Below are positions 23,865 through 31,498 of a DNA stretch of 36,533 nt, in pieces. The stretch is from UBA8515 sp036170795. Its GTDB lineage: Bacteria > Patescibacteriota > Minisyncoccia > Phycocordibacterales > UBA9973. The position numbers and the translations under genes were made by a program. The notes below the pieces were generated by a model. It was not told where the DNA came from. It saw only the letters and a list, made by a program, of their open reading frames with translations, and did no database searches. Every line of letters begins with the position of its first letter. Position 1 is the first letter of the stretch. The DNA lies in NCBI GenBank assembly GCA_036170795.1, contig JAVHPX010000044.1, positions 1 to 36,533 on the forward strand, written 5' to 3'.

Positions 23865-24557
23865 ATGAGAAAATATTTCATATCTATTTTAATAATCACA
23901 TTACTATCACCTGCATTTTCTTATGCAGAATTAAAAACAGAATATCATATAAATAAAAATTTTGATATTATCCCCAATGATAAAAATGCTAATAAAAAAG
24001 TTATACTTATAACAATAGATGATGGTCCTAGCAAATACAGCAAAGATATGGTAAATACACTTTTGAGACATAATGCTAAGGCAATATTTTTTATTAATGG
24101 TATTCACAACAAGAATTATCCTAACAATATAACCTTTGAAGCTAATTCTGGATTTATTATTGGAAATCATACTTGGGATCATCTAAATTTAAAAAAAGAA
24201 AAAAATATTGAAAAAATAAAAAAAGAAATCGTAAATAATACAAATCTTATTTCAAAACTTACAGGTTCTGATCCTATATTCTTTAGACCACCATATGGAG
24301 TAAATACACAATACGTCAAAGATCTTATAAAAAAAAATAACATGATATCCATGAATTGGTCTGGATCTGCAAAAGACTGGGGAAAAAATACTAAAAATGA
24401 AAAAATATTTATGAACAATGTATTAACAAATTTACACCCTGGAGAAATATTATTAATACATGAGCATGAGTGGACAGCAAAATACCTAGACAAACTATTA
24501 ACAATGTTAGAAAATAAAGGCTATGAGTTTGTCGACCCACATAAAATAACAAATTAA
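23865..24557 (+). CDS. Secreted polysaccharide deacetylase (NodB family)
   Basis: The 230-residue product begins with a signal peptide (residues 1-21, cleavage after SYA) and a NodB-fold CE4 domain. Motif 1 is TIDDGPS (D52 and D53), motif 2 is GNHTWDH with zinc ligands H102 and H106, motif 3 is FFRPPYGV (131-135) and the C-terminal LLIHEHEW provides the catalytic histidine. CE4 enzymes remove N-acetyl groups from peptidoglycan or poly-GlcNAc. The gene lies 5 nt after rnr and 6 nt before a VanY-type peptidase gene, so the two wall enzymes are probably co-expressed. Substrate preference is not visible. Confidence 0.92.
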   Translation: MRKYFISILIITLLSPAFSYAELKTEYHINKNFDIIPNDKNANKKVILITIDDGPSKYSKDMVNTLLRHNAKAIFFINGIHNKNYPNNITFEANSGFIIGNHTWDHLNLKKEKNIEKIKKEIVNNTNLISKLTGSDPIFFRPPYGVNTQYVKDLIKKNNMISMNWSGSAKDWGKNTKNEKIFMNNVLTNLHPGEILLIHEHEWTAKYLDKLLTMLENKGYEFVDPHKITN

Positions 24558-24563
24558 ATAATT

Positions 24564-25448
24564 ATGAATCAAAAATTTATATTTATTACTATATTGTGTT
24601 CTGTTGTTGGATTTAGTATGGGATTTTCTATAACTAAGATATATGCTAAAAAATTAAATACATATAACACATCTAATTTAATATCTAGAAATACGATAGA
24701 ACCAGTAAACACAATTGCAGAGGTAAAATCACAAGAAAATAAAGATACACCAGGAATAGAAGATGCTCCAGAATTAACAACAGAACAAACACCAATTGTT
24801 CCACAAAAAATTATTTCTCAAAAAATAGAAGTTACAAAAGAAAATATCGATGATTGCCCTTCACCCACAAAAACATATGATGATTATTCATATGTAGATG
24901 TTGGCCAAGTAGTTTTCATACCAGATATATCATATATTCCATCTAATTTAGTCAAACTTAATAAAAATATAACAAAATATCCTAAAACTTGCCTTAAAAA
25001 AGAAGCTGCAGAATCTTTACTTAAAATGATTGATGATGCAAAAAAAGACAACTTAATTATAAAAGTATCATCTGCTTTCCGAAGTTATGAGACTCAAGAA
25101 TTTCTACTTGATAGAAGCATAAAAAGTGGTAATGTAAACGCTATACGTCGTATCGCCAAACCAGGACATTCGGAACACCAATTAGGTCTTGCTGTCGATC
25201 TTACAAGTCCATCAGTTAACAATGATTCAACTACAACAAAATTTGAAAATACAAAAGAATACAAATGGTTGAAAAATAATTCATACTTATATGGTTTTTT
25301 AGAAAGCTATCCAGAAGGTAAAGAAGATATAACTGGCTATATGTATGAAGCATGGCATTACCGATATGTTGGAATAGATAATGCTAAAGAAATAATCAAG
25401 AATAATCAAACAATAAACGAATTTTTTAAAGATAATAAAAATAACTAA
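24564..25448 (+). CDS. VanY-type D-alanyl-D-alanine carboxypeptidase (M15B)
   Basis: A 294-residue envelope peptidase. It has an N-terminal membrane helix (residues 4-27), a flexible Glu/Thr/Pro-rich linker (35-95), and an M15 zinc-peptidase domain (about 130-285). SSAFRSYETQEFL is the substrate-binding motif, GHSEHQLGLAVDLT supplies H195 and D202, and EAWHYRYVG gives catalytic E252 and ligand H255. Such enzymes trim the terminal D-Ala of peptidoglycan stem peptides. It is the last gene of the rnr unit and converges on smc with 27 bp between the stops; no clear terminator is visible there. Confidence 0.93.
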   Translation: MNQKFIFITILCSVVGFSMGFSITKIYAKKLNTYNTSNLISRNTIEPVNTIAEVKSQENKDTPGIEDAPELTTEQTPIVPQKIISQKIEVTKENIDDCPSPTKTYDDYSYVDVGQVVFIPDISYIPSNLVKLNKNITKYPKTCLKKEAAESLLKMIDDAKKDNLIIKVSSAFRSYETQEFLLDRSIKSGNVNAIRRIAKPGHSEHQLGLAVDLTSPSVNNDSTTTKFENTKEYKWLKNNSYLYGFLESYPEGKEDITGYMYEAWHYRYVGIDNAKEIIKNNQTINEFFKDNKNN

Positions 25449-25475
25449 ATAAATGTATTTTTTCTAGTCATTTTT

Positions 25476-27746
25476 TTATTTTGCATAACCACTCGCGTCT
25501 TCTAAATGTATAGATAGAAGTTTGGATACTCCAGATGAATCCATCGTAACTCCATAGAGAACTTGAGCTCGGGACATAGTCTCACGATTGTGTGTCACTA
25601 CAACAAGCTGTGAGTACTTTGATAGATTCTCAAGCATATCTCCATATTTACGAGAATTAGATTCATCTAAAGCAGCATCAGTCTCATCTAAAACCATAAA
25701 TGGTGGTGGATTGACTTGTGATATTGCAAAAAGAAGAGCTATAGACGTAAGAGATCTTTCACCACCTGAGAGCATATGTAAATCTTTCACTTTCTTTTGT
25801 GGAAGAGTTACATTTATTTCTATACCTCGTTCAAATTCAATTTCAGTCTCATCAGATTCAAAATCTTCACTTGCCTGCGTAGACAAGTCAATTTCATCAG
25901 ACTTTTTAGATCTTTTATGTTCTACAACAATAGAAAGAAAAGCTGATCCACCACCAAACATTAAAGAAAAAAATTCTTGAAATTGTTTATTTATTTTCTC
26001 TACTCCGCTCTTAAATTCAGCATCTAAAGTACCTTTAAGTTCTCCTATTAAAAGTCTAAGTGATTCAATACTTCTGTTTAAATCATCAATTTCTTTCATC
26101 AAAAATATATCTCTTTCTTCTGTATCTTGATATTCTTTAAGGATTTCAGCACCATTACCCAAACCAGCATCTTCCAATTTAATCTTAATACGCTCAATTT
26201 TATGATGAATATCTTCTTGCACACTTCGAACAACATCATGATCAACGACTACATCTTTATAGGAAAATACCTCACGTCCCACAAGAGTACTACCCTCTCT
26301 AAGTTCCATTTCAAATGCATTCTTAACCTCGGATAATCTTTCTTCTTCAAATAAAAGTGTCTGTATTACTGATGTCACTTCATTTTTTTCTCGAAGTAAT
26401 TCATACAACCTACGTTCACCATCATGAAGATTTTCTTGTTCCTTTTTATCAAGATTACGAAGTTCTGATATATTATCTAAAAAAATCTTCTCTTCTTTTT
26501 TTATAAATTCTAATTCAGCTACAAAGCTATCTCTCTCTATTTTTAAACTATTATATTGATTCTCTAATTCTTTATTAATTATTTTTTTAGTCAGAATATT
26601 ATCTGTATGTAAAGCCTGCAATCGTTCTTTAATTCCATAAAGAATTACTGTTATTTTTGACATATCTTCTGTTTGAATAGCTTCATCAATATTTTTTTCT
26701 ATATCAGTAACAATCTCTTTCCATTCAGATAATGATATTACTCTTTCTTGTTCATTTTCAACATGTAAAAGTTGCTTTTCTATACCTTCAATTATTCCTT
26801 CAGTACGACCAAGAGCACGTGCTTTATCATCTTTTTTAATACGTAAATTTGATAATTCAATTTCGTATTCTTTTATTTTTATAATATTTTCATTTTCCGC
26901 TTTATCTTTAGTTTGTTCAGATTGCAATACACTAATACGTTGATCAAGCAATATATTTTTCTGATCAAGCTCTCTTTTATTATAAGTAAGGCGCTTTGTC
27001 TCTTTTTGAATGTAAGTTGATTCAGATGAAAAATATGTTTTATACAAATCTGCTAATTCTTGACGCATCAAGCGAGCTTTTTCGACAACTTGAACCTGTT
27101 TTTTTAAAAAAATAAGATGAGGAGCAATCTCTCTACGAAGAGCTTGAACTTCTTTCATATTAATAAGTGTTTTATCAAGTTTACGTTCGGATTCTTTAAT
27201 ACGATATTGATAAACTTTCAAACCAAGAGTATCTTCAATCATAGATCGTCTATCTTTATTAGAAGCATTTAATACTCTATCAGCCTCTCCCTGAGAAATT
27301 ATGTGGTGCCCAGAACTACCAATATTTACTGAAGCAAGCAAATCAATTATATCTTTAAGTCTAACTTCACTACCATTTATACTGTATCTATTTGCTCCAT
27401 CTGTAAATACTTCACGAGAAATACTAATCTCATCATAATCAAGTGATATACCAAGTCCACTGTTCGTAAATGAAAAAACTTTTTTACTATTATCAAAAAT
27501 AATTGTGACGAGTGCACGATTTGATGAAGAAAGAGATTTTGAACCCTTAAATATAAGGTCAACTCCTCCTTTACCACGAAGTGACTTCATAGATTGTTCA
27601 CCTAAAACAAAACGTATAGACTCAACAATATTTGATTTTCCAGATCCATTCGGCCCAACAATTGCTGTAATCGGTGTCGCAAAAGAAACAGTACTTTTTT
27701 TACCAAAAGACTTAAATCCTATAAGCTCAATAGCTTTTAGTGTCAT
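25476..27746 (-). CDS. smc: SMC-family chromosome segregation ATPase, short form without a visible hinge
   Basis: SMC ATPases fold and segregate chromosomes. The ends are canonical: ELIGFKSFGKKSTVSF, Walker A GPNGSGKSN at 31-39, FVLGEQSMKSLRG, ISQGEADRVL, the signature LSGGERSLTSIALLFA from residue 659 and Walker B FMVLDETDAALDE near 684-696. Between them are about 460 residues of charged heptad-like helix. The length of 756 is about 400 residues below the usual 1150-1190. I see no conserved glycine-rich hinge sequence in the middle, so each arm could be only about 170-200 residues. The acidic loop DEIDLSTQASEDFESDETE before the signature is also unusual. It follows rnc by 5 nt. An SbcC- or RecN-like protein is less likely given the ATPase-head motifs. 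Confidence 0.88.
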   Translation of the reverse strand: MTLKAIELIGFKSFGKKSTVSFATPITAIVGPNGSGKSNIVESIRFVLGEQSMKSLRGKGGVDLIFKGSKSLSSSNRALVTIIFDNSKKVFSFTNSGLGISLDYDEISISREVFTDGANRYSINGSEVRLKDIIDLLASVNIGSSGHHIISQGEADRVLNASNKDRRSMIEDTLGLKVYQYRIKESERKLDKTLINMKEVQALRREIAPHLIFLKKQVQVVEKARLMRQELADLYKTYFSSESTYIQKETKRLTYNKRELDQKNILLDQRISVLQSEQTKDKAENENIIKIKEYEIELSNLRIKKDDKARALGRTEGIIEGIEKQLLHVENEQERVISLSEWKEIVTDIEKNIDEAIQTEDMSKITVILYGIKERLQALHTDNILTKKIINKELENQYNSLKIERDSFVAELEFIKKEEKIFLDNISELRNLDKKEQENLHDGERRLYELLREKNEVTSVIQTLLFEEERLSEVKNAFEMELREGSTLVGREVFSYKDVVVDHDVVRSVQEDIHHKIERIKIKLEDAGLGNGAEILKEYQDTEERDIFLMKEIDDLNRSIESLRLLIGELKGTLDAEFKSGVEKINKQFQEFFSLMFGGGSAFLSIVVEHKRSKKSDEIDLSTQASEDFESDETEIEFERGIEINVTLPQKKVKDLHMLSGGERSLTSIALLFAISQVNPPPFMVLDETDAALDESNSRKYGDMLENLSKYSQLVVVTHNRETMSRAQVLYGVTMDSSGVSKLLSIHLEDASGYAK

Positions 27747-27751
27747 AATTT

Positions 27752-28447
27752 TTAATCAAACCAATTTTTAATTTCTAATGCAGCATGAGCAGCAGCTTGT
27801 TCTGCTTCTTGTTTAGATTTACCTTTACCTTCAGCAATAAGATCACTCCCAAAAAATACTCCTATCGTAAAATGTTTATCGTGATCTGGTCCAATTTCAT
27901 GCAAAACTTTATATGAAGGTGTAATACTTAAATATTCCTGTGCTTTTTCTTGAACTAAACTTTTTGCATCACGCCATAATTTCTTAGCAACTATTATATC
28001 TATTTTACCAAATAAAGTTTTAGAAATAAAAGCTTTGGCTATATCATAACCTTGATCGAGATAAACTGCTCCAACGTACGCTTCATAAGTATTTGCTAGT
28101 ATATAACTACGGGCACGACCTGTGTCTTTCGCTTCACCTTTTGATAATAATAAATAATCATTCATTCCAAGAGCAAGAGCTACTTCTCCTATAATTACAG
28201 CATTTACTAAAGCTGAACGATAAGCAGTTAGATCACCTTCATCATGATCAGGATATTTATTATAAAGATAATCAGTAATAATAAGTTCAAGAACTGCATC
28301 ACCAAGGAATTCAAGACGTTCATTATGTGAAAATCTTGAACCATTATTTTCATTAATATAAGAACGATGAATAAAAGCTTGTTGTAATAAATCTTTATTA
28401 TTAAAAACTATATTTGTTATTTTCTCAAATGTACTAAAATCAACCAT
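27752..28447 (-). CDS. rnc: Ribonuclease III
   Basis: RNase III cuts double-stranded RNA in rRNA precursors and structured mRNAs. The 231-residue protein has the signature HNERLEFLGDAVLEL (about 41-55), the DLTAYRSALVN helix, and NTYEAYVGAVYLDQGY with the second acidic cluster. A double-stranded RNA-binding domain spans about 160-231 (AQEYLSITPSYKVL, then GKSKQEAEQAAAHAAL). Length is the family norm. It lies 12 nt after nusB-NUDIX and 5 nt before smc; rnc-smc is a common pair. A long hairpin upstream in the same transcript (29382-29453) could be its own substrate. Confidence 0.97.
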   Translation of the reverse strand: MVDFSTFEKITNIVFNNKDLLQQAFIHRSYINENNGSRFSHNERLEFLGDAVLELIITDYLYNKYPDHDEGDLTAYRSALVNAVIIGEVALALGMNDYLLLSKGEAKDTGRARSYILANTYEAYVGAVYLDQGYDIAKAFISKTLFGKIDIIVAKKLWRDAKSLVQEKAQEYLSITPSYKVLHEIGPDHDKHFTIGVFFGSDLIAEGKGKSKQEAEQAAAHAALEIKNWFD

Positions 28448-28459
28448 AAAAAATTAAAT

Positions 28460-29362
28460 TTATTTATTAGTAAGTATTTCTATTGCTTTGGTTAAAAGTG
28501 GAATCATATTATCGTACATTTTAAGATTAGAAATTTCATCCAATAAAAACCATTTTGCATCATCAAGACCTCCGGTACCTTTCTCAAGAATAATATCAGT
28601 ATATTCTGATTCTCCAAGAAAGAAAACAACTTGTTTGCGAATTTTGCCTTTTTCTGGATGGTTTGCAATATATTCATTTCGTCCAAGAAGTTCTTTAATA
28701 GTAATATCAAGACCCATTTCTTCTTTTATCTCTCGAATAGCACCTTGCTCTTCATTTTCTCCATTTTCAACACCACCTTTTGAAAGAGTCCAATAGCCGA
28801 AAACATCGTGAACAAATGCAAAATAAATATTACCTTCATGGTATGCGTAGACAACTGCACCAGCTTTTTTTTCTATTGGGAATTTTGTAGGATCAATTTC
28901 AAAATGTTTATTCTTTTTTTTACCAACTTCATCTTTTCCAGGTTCGCCGAGTTCTTTATAAACTCCACCAAGTACACCATTTATAAACTTACTAGAATTC
29001 TCACCACCAAAACTTTTGGCAAGTTCTATGGCTTCATTAATAGCTACCTTTGGAGGTACTTGGGTACGGTCACCAAATAGAAGTTCATACAAACCAATAC
29101 GAATAATATTACGGTCTACTATCGATATCTTATCTATCGGCCAATCTGGTGCAGCTTTTTCTATAATCTCATCAAGAATAACTTTTTTCTTTATAATACC
29201 AGAAAAAAGATTAGTCATAAAAAATGAATCATCGAGGCCAGGACCAAATTCTTCTATATTACGATCAAGCATCGCCTTAAAATTTGGATCTTTTTCTACC
29301 ACAAAATCCCACTCAAAAAGTGTCTGAAGAACAATTGAACGTGAAAGGTGCCTGTTTGCCAT
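28460..29362 (-). CDS. nusB: NusB antitermination factor fused to a NUDIX hydrolase
   Basis: Residues 1-140 are NusB: RSIVLQTLFEWDF, DKISIVDRNIIRIGLYELLF and PPKVAINEAIELAKSFGGENSSKFINGVLGGVY. NusB binds boxA RNA with NusE (S10) for rRNA antitermination. After a lysine/glutamate linker (about 140-165), residues 165-298 form a NUDIX domain with the box GGVENGENEEQGAIREIKEEMGL, fitting GX5EX7REUXEEXGU. It is preceded by VFGYWTLSKGG, seen in diadenosine-polyphosphate and related NUDIX enzymes. A fusion of one continuous frame is certain; the substrate is unknown. Standalone NusB is about 140 residues. It sits between rpmF and rnc. A TTGAAA-N17-TAAAAA box ending 5 nt before its ATG may also drive it. 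Confidence 0.93.
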   Translation of the reverse strand: MANRHLSRSIVLQTLFEWDFVVEKDPNFKAMLDRNIEEFGPGLDDSFFMTNLFSGIIKKKVILDEIIEKAAPDWPIDKISIVDRNIIRIGLYELLFGDRTQVPPKVAINEAIELAKSFGGENSSKFINGVLGGVYKELGEPGKDEVGKKKNKHFEIDPTKFPIEKKAGAVVYAYHEGNIYFAFVHDVFGYWTLSKGGVENGENEEQGAIREIKEEMGLDITIKELLGRNEYIANHPEKGKIRKQVVFFLGESEYTDIILEKGTGGLDDAKWFLLDEISNLKMYDNMIPLLTKAIEILTNK

Positions 29363-29381
29363 AAGTCTTTTTAAACAAAAT

Positions 29382-29453
29382 CTTGAAATTTTTCAAATAA
29401 AAGTTATCAATATTATTTAATCTAAAATGATAACTAAAGAAAAAAATTTCAAG
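29382..29453 (-). other. Large nested hairpin between rpmF and nusB
   Basis: An outer perfect 12-bp stem, CTTGAAATTTTT (29382-29393) with AAAAATTTCAAG (29442-29453), encloses a perfect 8-bp stem, AGTTATCA (29402-29409) with TGATAACT (29428-29435). The internal loop is 8 and 6 nt and the apical loop 18 nt. It fills most of the 94-nt gap. It is AT-rich but too long and regular to dismiss, and could be a processing site, a weak terminator or a regulatory RNA. Confidence 0.55.
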
Positions 29454-29456
29454 AAC

Positions 29457-29678
29457 TTACTTTTTAATTTTAGCCTTCTTTTTAGCTTGCTTCTTTTCTA
29501 CTTTCTTAACCACATCAATCACTTTGCGTCCACGATAAAAACCACAATGAGTACAAACGACATGTGTCTCTTTCTGTTTTTCACAGTTTGAACATGTAGT
29601 AAAACCCTTAACCTTAAGTGCATGATGACTTCTACGGTTACCTGTATGAGCACGTGTATGTCGCATTCGTATTACCAT
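29457..29678 (-). CDS. rpmF: 50S ribosomal protein L32, zinc-binding form
   Basis: The 73-residue protein starts MVIRMRHTRAHTGNRRSHHAL, the usual L32 N-terminus, and has four cysteines in two CxxC pairs (C29/C32 and C42/C45) forming a zinc ribbon. A lysine-rich tail (KKVEKKQAKKKAKIKK) ends it. Zinc-type L32 genes are sometimes replaced or duplicated by zinc-free forms; only this one is seen here. It leads the rpmF-nusB-rnc-smc set. Its TATACT box ends 6 nt before the ATG, back to back with the thrS promoter in a gap of 55 bp. Confidence 0.93.
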   Translation of the reverse strand: MVIRMRHTRAHTGNRRSHHALKVKGFTTCSNCEKQKETHVVCTHCGFYRGRKVIDVVKKVEKKQAKKKAKIKK

Positions 29679-29684
29679 ATAACT

Positions 29685-29713
29685 AGTATACTTATTTTTA
29701 CCTAAAATGCAAA
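29685..29713 (-). promoter_or_regulatory. rpmF promoter, predicted leaderless
   Basis: On the minus strand TTTGCA (29708-29713), 17 nt, TATACT (29685-29690), then exactly 6 nt to the ATG at 29678. It uses the same TATACT-N6-ATG arrangement as rnr. Confidence 0.6.
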
Positions 29714-29715
29714 TG

Positions 29716-29724
29716 TGCTATGAT
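29716..29724 (+). promoter_or_regulatory. thrS promoter, near-leaderless
   Basis: Extended -10 TGC-TATGAT (29716-29724) ends 9 nt before ATG 29734, giving a leader of about 2-3 nt. It overlaps the -35 region of the divergent rpmF promoter, so the two may compete. Confidence 0.55.
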
Positions 29725-29733
29725 ATATTTATT

Positions 29734-31479
29734 ATGGAAAATATAGAACAATTATCACATACACGACACACATTAGCTCACCTTTTAGCTCAAGCTGTAC
29801 TTAAACATTATCCTAATGCATTACCTACTCTTGGCCCTGCTATTGACAATGGATTTTATTATGATTTTGATTTTGGAACAGATAAAATAACAGATGAGAA
29901 TTTAAAAAAAATTGAAAGTACTATGGTAAAAAATTTAGCTATTTGGACTGAATTTACCCATAAAGAAGTCTCTTATGATGAAGCACGTAATATATTTAAA
30001 AATAATATCTACAAAAATGAATTAATAGAAGAAATTGTGGAACGAGGAGAGAAAATTACACTCTATACTTGTGGTGGTTTTACTGACCTATGCCGTGGTG
30101 GCCATGCCGAAAACCCAAGTAAAGAAATAAAAGTTGGTTCATTCAAGCTTGATAAAGTTGCCGGTGCTTATTGGCGTGGTGATGAGAAAAATAAAATGTT
30201 GACTCGTATTTATGGAATAGCTTTTTCAAATAAAAAATATCTCGATGAGTATTTAATTCAAATGGAAGAAGCTAAGAAAAGAGACCATAAGAAGCTTGGG
30301 CGTGAACTCGACCTCTTTACTTTCTCTGATCTTGTTGGTGCAGGATTACCACTATGGACTCCTCGTGGAACATTGATACGAGATTTGCTTGATGGTTTTG
30401 TTTGGGAACTTCGAAAAGCTGTTGGCTATGAACGAGTAGATATTCCTCATATAACCAAAAAGGAACTCTATGAGACATCAGGCCATTGGGATAAATTCAA
30501 AGATGATCTCTTCCGAATTAATACCCGCGAAGGTCATGATTTCGCCATGAAGCCGATGAACTGCCCACATCACACTCAAATCTTTAATCGTAAACAATGG
30601 AGTTATCGAGAAATGCCTGAGCGTTACGCTTCGACTACCAAAGTATATCGAGATGAGCAATCAGGTGAGCTTGCTGGATTATCTCGAGTGCGTTCTATTA
30701 CTCAAGATGATGCCCATGTATTCTGTCGTCCGATTCAAGCTAAACAAGAAATTTCTAAAATTTATGACATTGTAAAAAAGTTTTATGGTACATTTGGGTT
30801 TACGCTAACTCCTCGATTGTCTCTTCATGACGGTAATAATATGTCAGCTTATCTTGGAACAGAAGATGTTTGGCTTCAAGCCGAAGAAGAACTTCGAAGC
30901 ATGGTTATAAAAAAAGGTGAAGTTCCAATCGAAGCCGTCGGTGAAGCTGCTTTCTATGGACCAAAAATCGACTTTATGACTAAAGATTCGATTGGAAGAC
31001 AGTGGCAAGTGGCTACCATCCAACTTGATTCAAACATGCCAGAGAGATTTGATCTCTATTGTATTAACGAAAAAGGAGAAAAAGAACGTATTGTAATGAT
31101 TCATACTGCTATAATGGGCTCAATAGAGAGATTTATGTCTATTCTTATAGAGCACACAGCAGGTGTATTCCCTACTTGGCTATCCCCTGTGCAAGTAGCA
31201 ATTATCCCAGTACGCGATGAACATATCGATGAAACTAAAAAAATAACACAAACACTTTCAGAGAAAGATATTCGAATTGAACACTTTGACTACAACGAGA
31301 GCTTGGGTAAACGTATTCATGCTGCTAAAAAAATTAATATACCTTACATAATAATTATTGGTGATAAAGAAAAAGAATCAGGAATATTGACAATAGAAAA
31401 ACGTGACAATACAAAAATTCAAATGACACTTCTCGATTTTATTTCGCTCCTCTCTACCGAAATTAAAAATCGCTCCTAG
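29734..31479 (+). CDS. thrS: Threonyl-tRNA synthetase without TGS domain
   Basis: ThrRS charges tRNA-Thr, the partner of the tRNA gene at 3254. The 581-residue product starts MENIEQLSHTRHTLAHLLAQ, directly at the N2 editing domain, so the N-terminal TGS domain (about 60 residues in E. coli, total 642) is absent. The editing domain has HTLAHLLAQAV and the TCGGFTDLCRGGH segment. The catalytic core shows MKPMNCPHHTQIF (zinc-ligand Cys), YREMPERYASTTKVYRDE and VRSITQDDAHVF. The anticodon-binding domain is at about 480-575 (VQVAIIPVRDEH). The frame is open to 29707, but those codons overlap the promoter. No T-box-like leader is present. Confidence 0.96.
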   Translation: MENIEQLSHTRHTLAHLLAQAVLKHYPNALPTLGPAIDNGFYYDFDFGTDKITDENLKKIESTMVKNLAIWTEFTHKEVSYDEARNIFKNNIYKNELIEEIVERGEKITLYTCGGFTDLCRGGHAENPSKEIKVGSFKLDKVAGAYWRGDEKNKMLTRIYGIAFSNKKYLDEYLIQMEEAKKRDHKKLGRELDLFTFSDLVGAGLPLWTPRGTLIRDLLDGFVWELRKAVGYERVDIPHITKKELYETSGHWDKFKDDLFRINTREGHDFAMKPMNCPHHTQIFNRKQWSYREMPERYASTTKVYRDEQSGELAGLSRVRSITQDDAHVFCRPIQAKQEISKIYDIVKKFYGTFGFTLTPRLSLHDGNNMSAYLGTEDVWLQAEEELRSMVIKKGEVPIEAVGEAAFYGPKIDFMTKDSIGRQWQVATIQLDSNMPERFDLYCINEKGEKERIVMIHTAIMGSIERFMSILIEHTAGVFPTWLSPVQVAIIPVRDEHIDETKKITQTLSEKDIRIEHFDYNESLGKRIHAAKKINIPYIIIIGDKEKESGILTIEKRDNTKIQMTLLDFISLLSTEIKNRS

Positions 31480-31498
31480 ATCAGTTTTTAATTATATT

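Noticed and set aside
25588..25980. Plus-strand open frame opposite smc
   Set aside because: It is antisense to the conserved ATPase head of SMC and the product resembles no family.
29363..29456. Intrinsic terminator after rpmF
   Set aside because: The nested hairpin there is AT-rich and lacks a GC stem followed by a T-run, so read-through into nusB is expected.
29707..29733. Earlier ATG for thrS
   Set aside because: It lies upstream of the -10 box and would not be in the transcript; the residues are unlike ThrRS.
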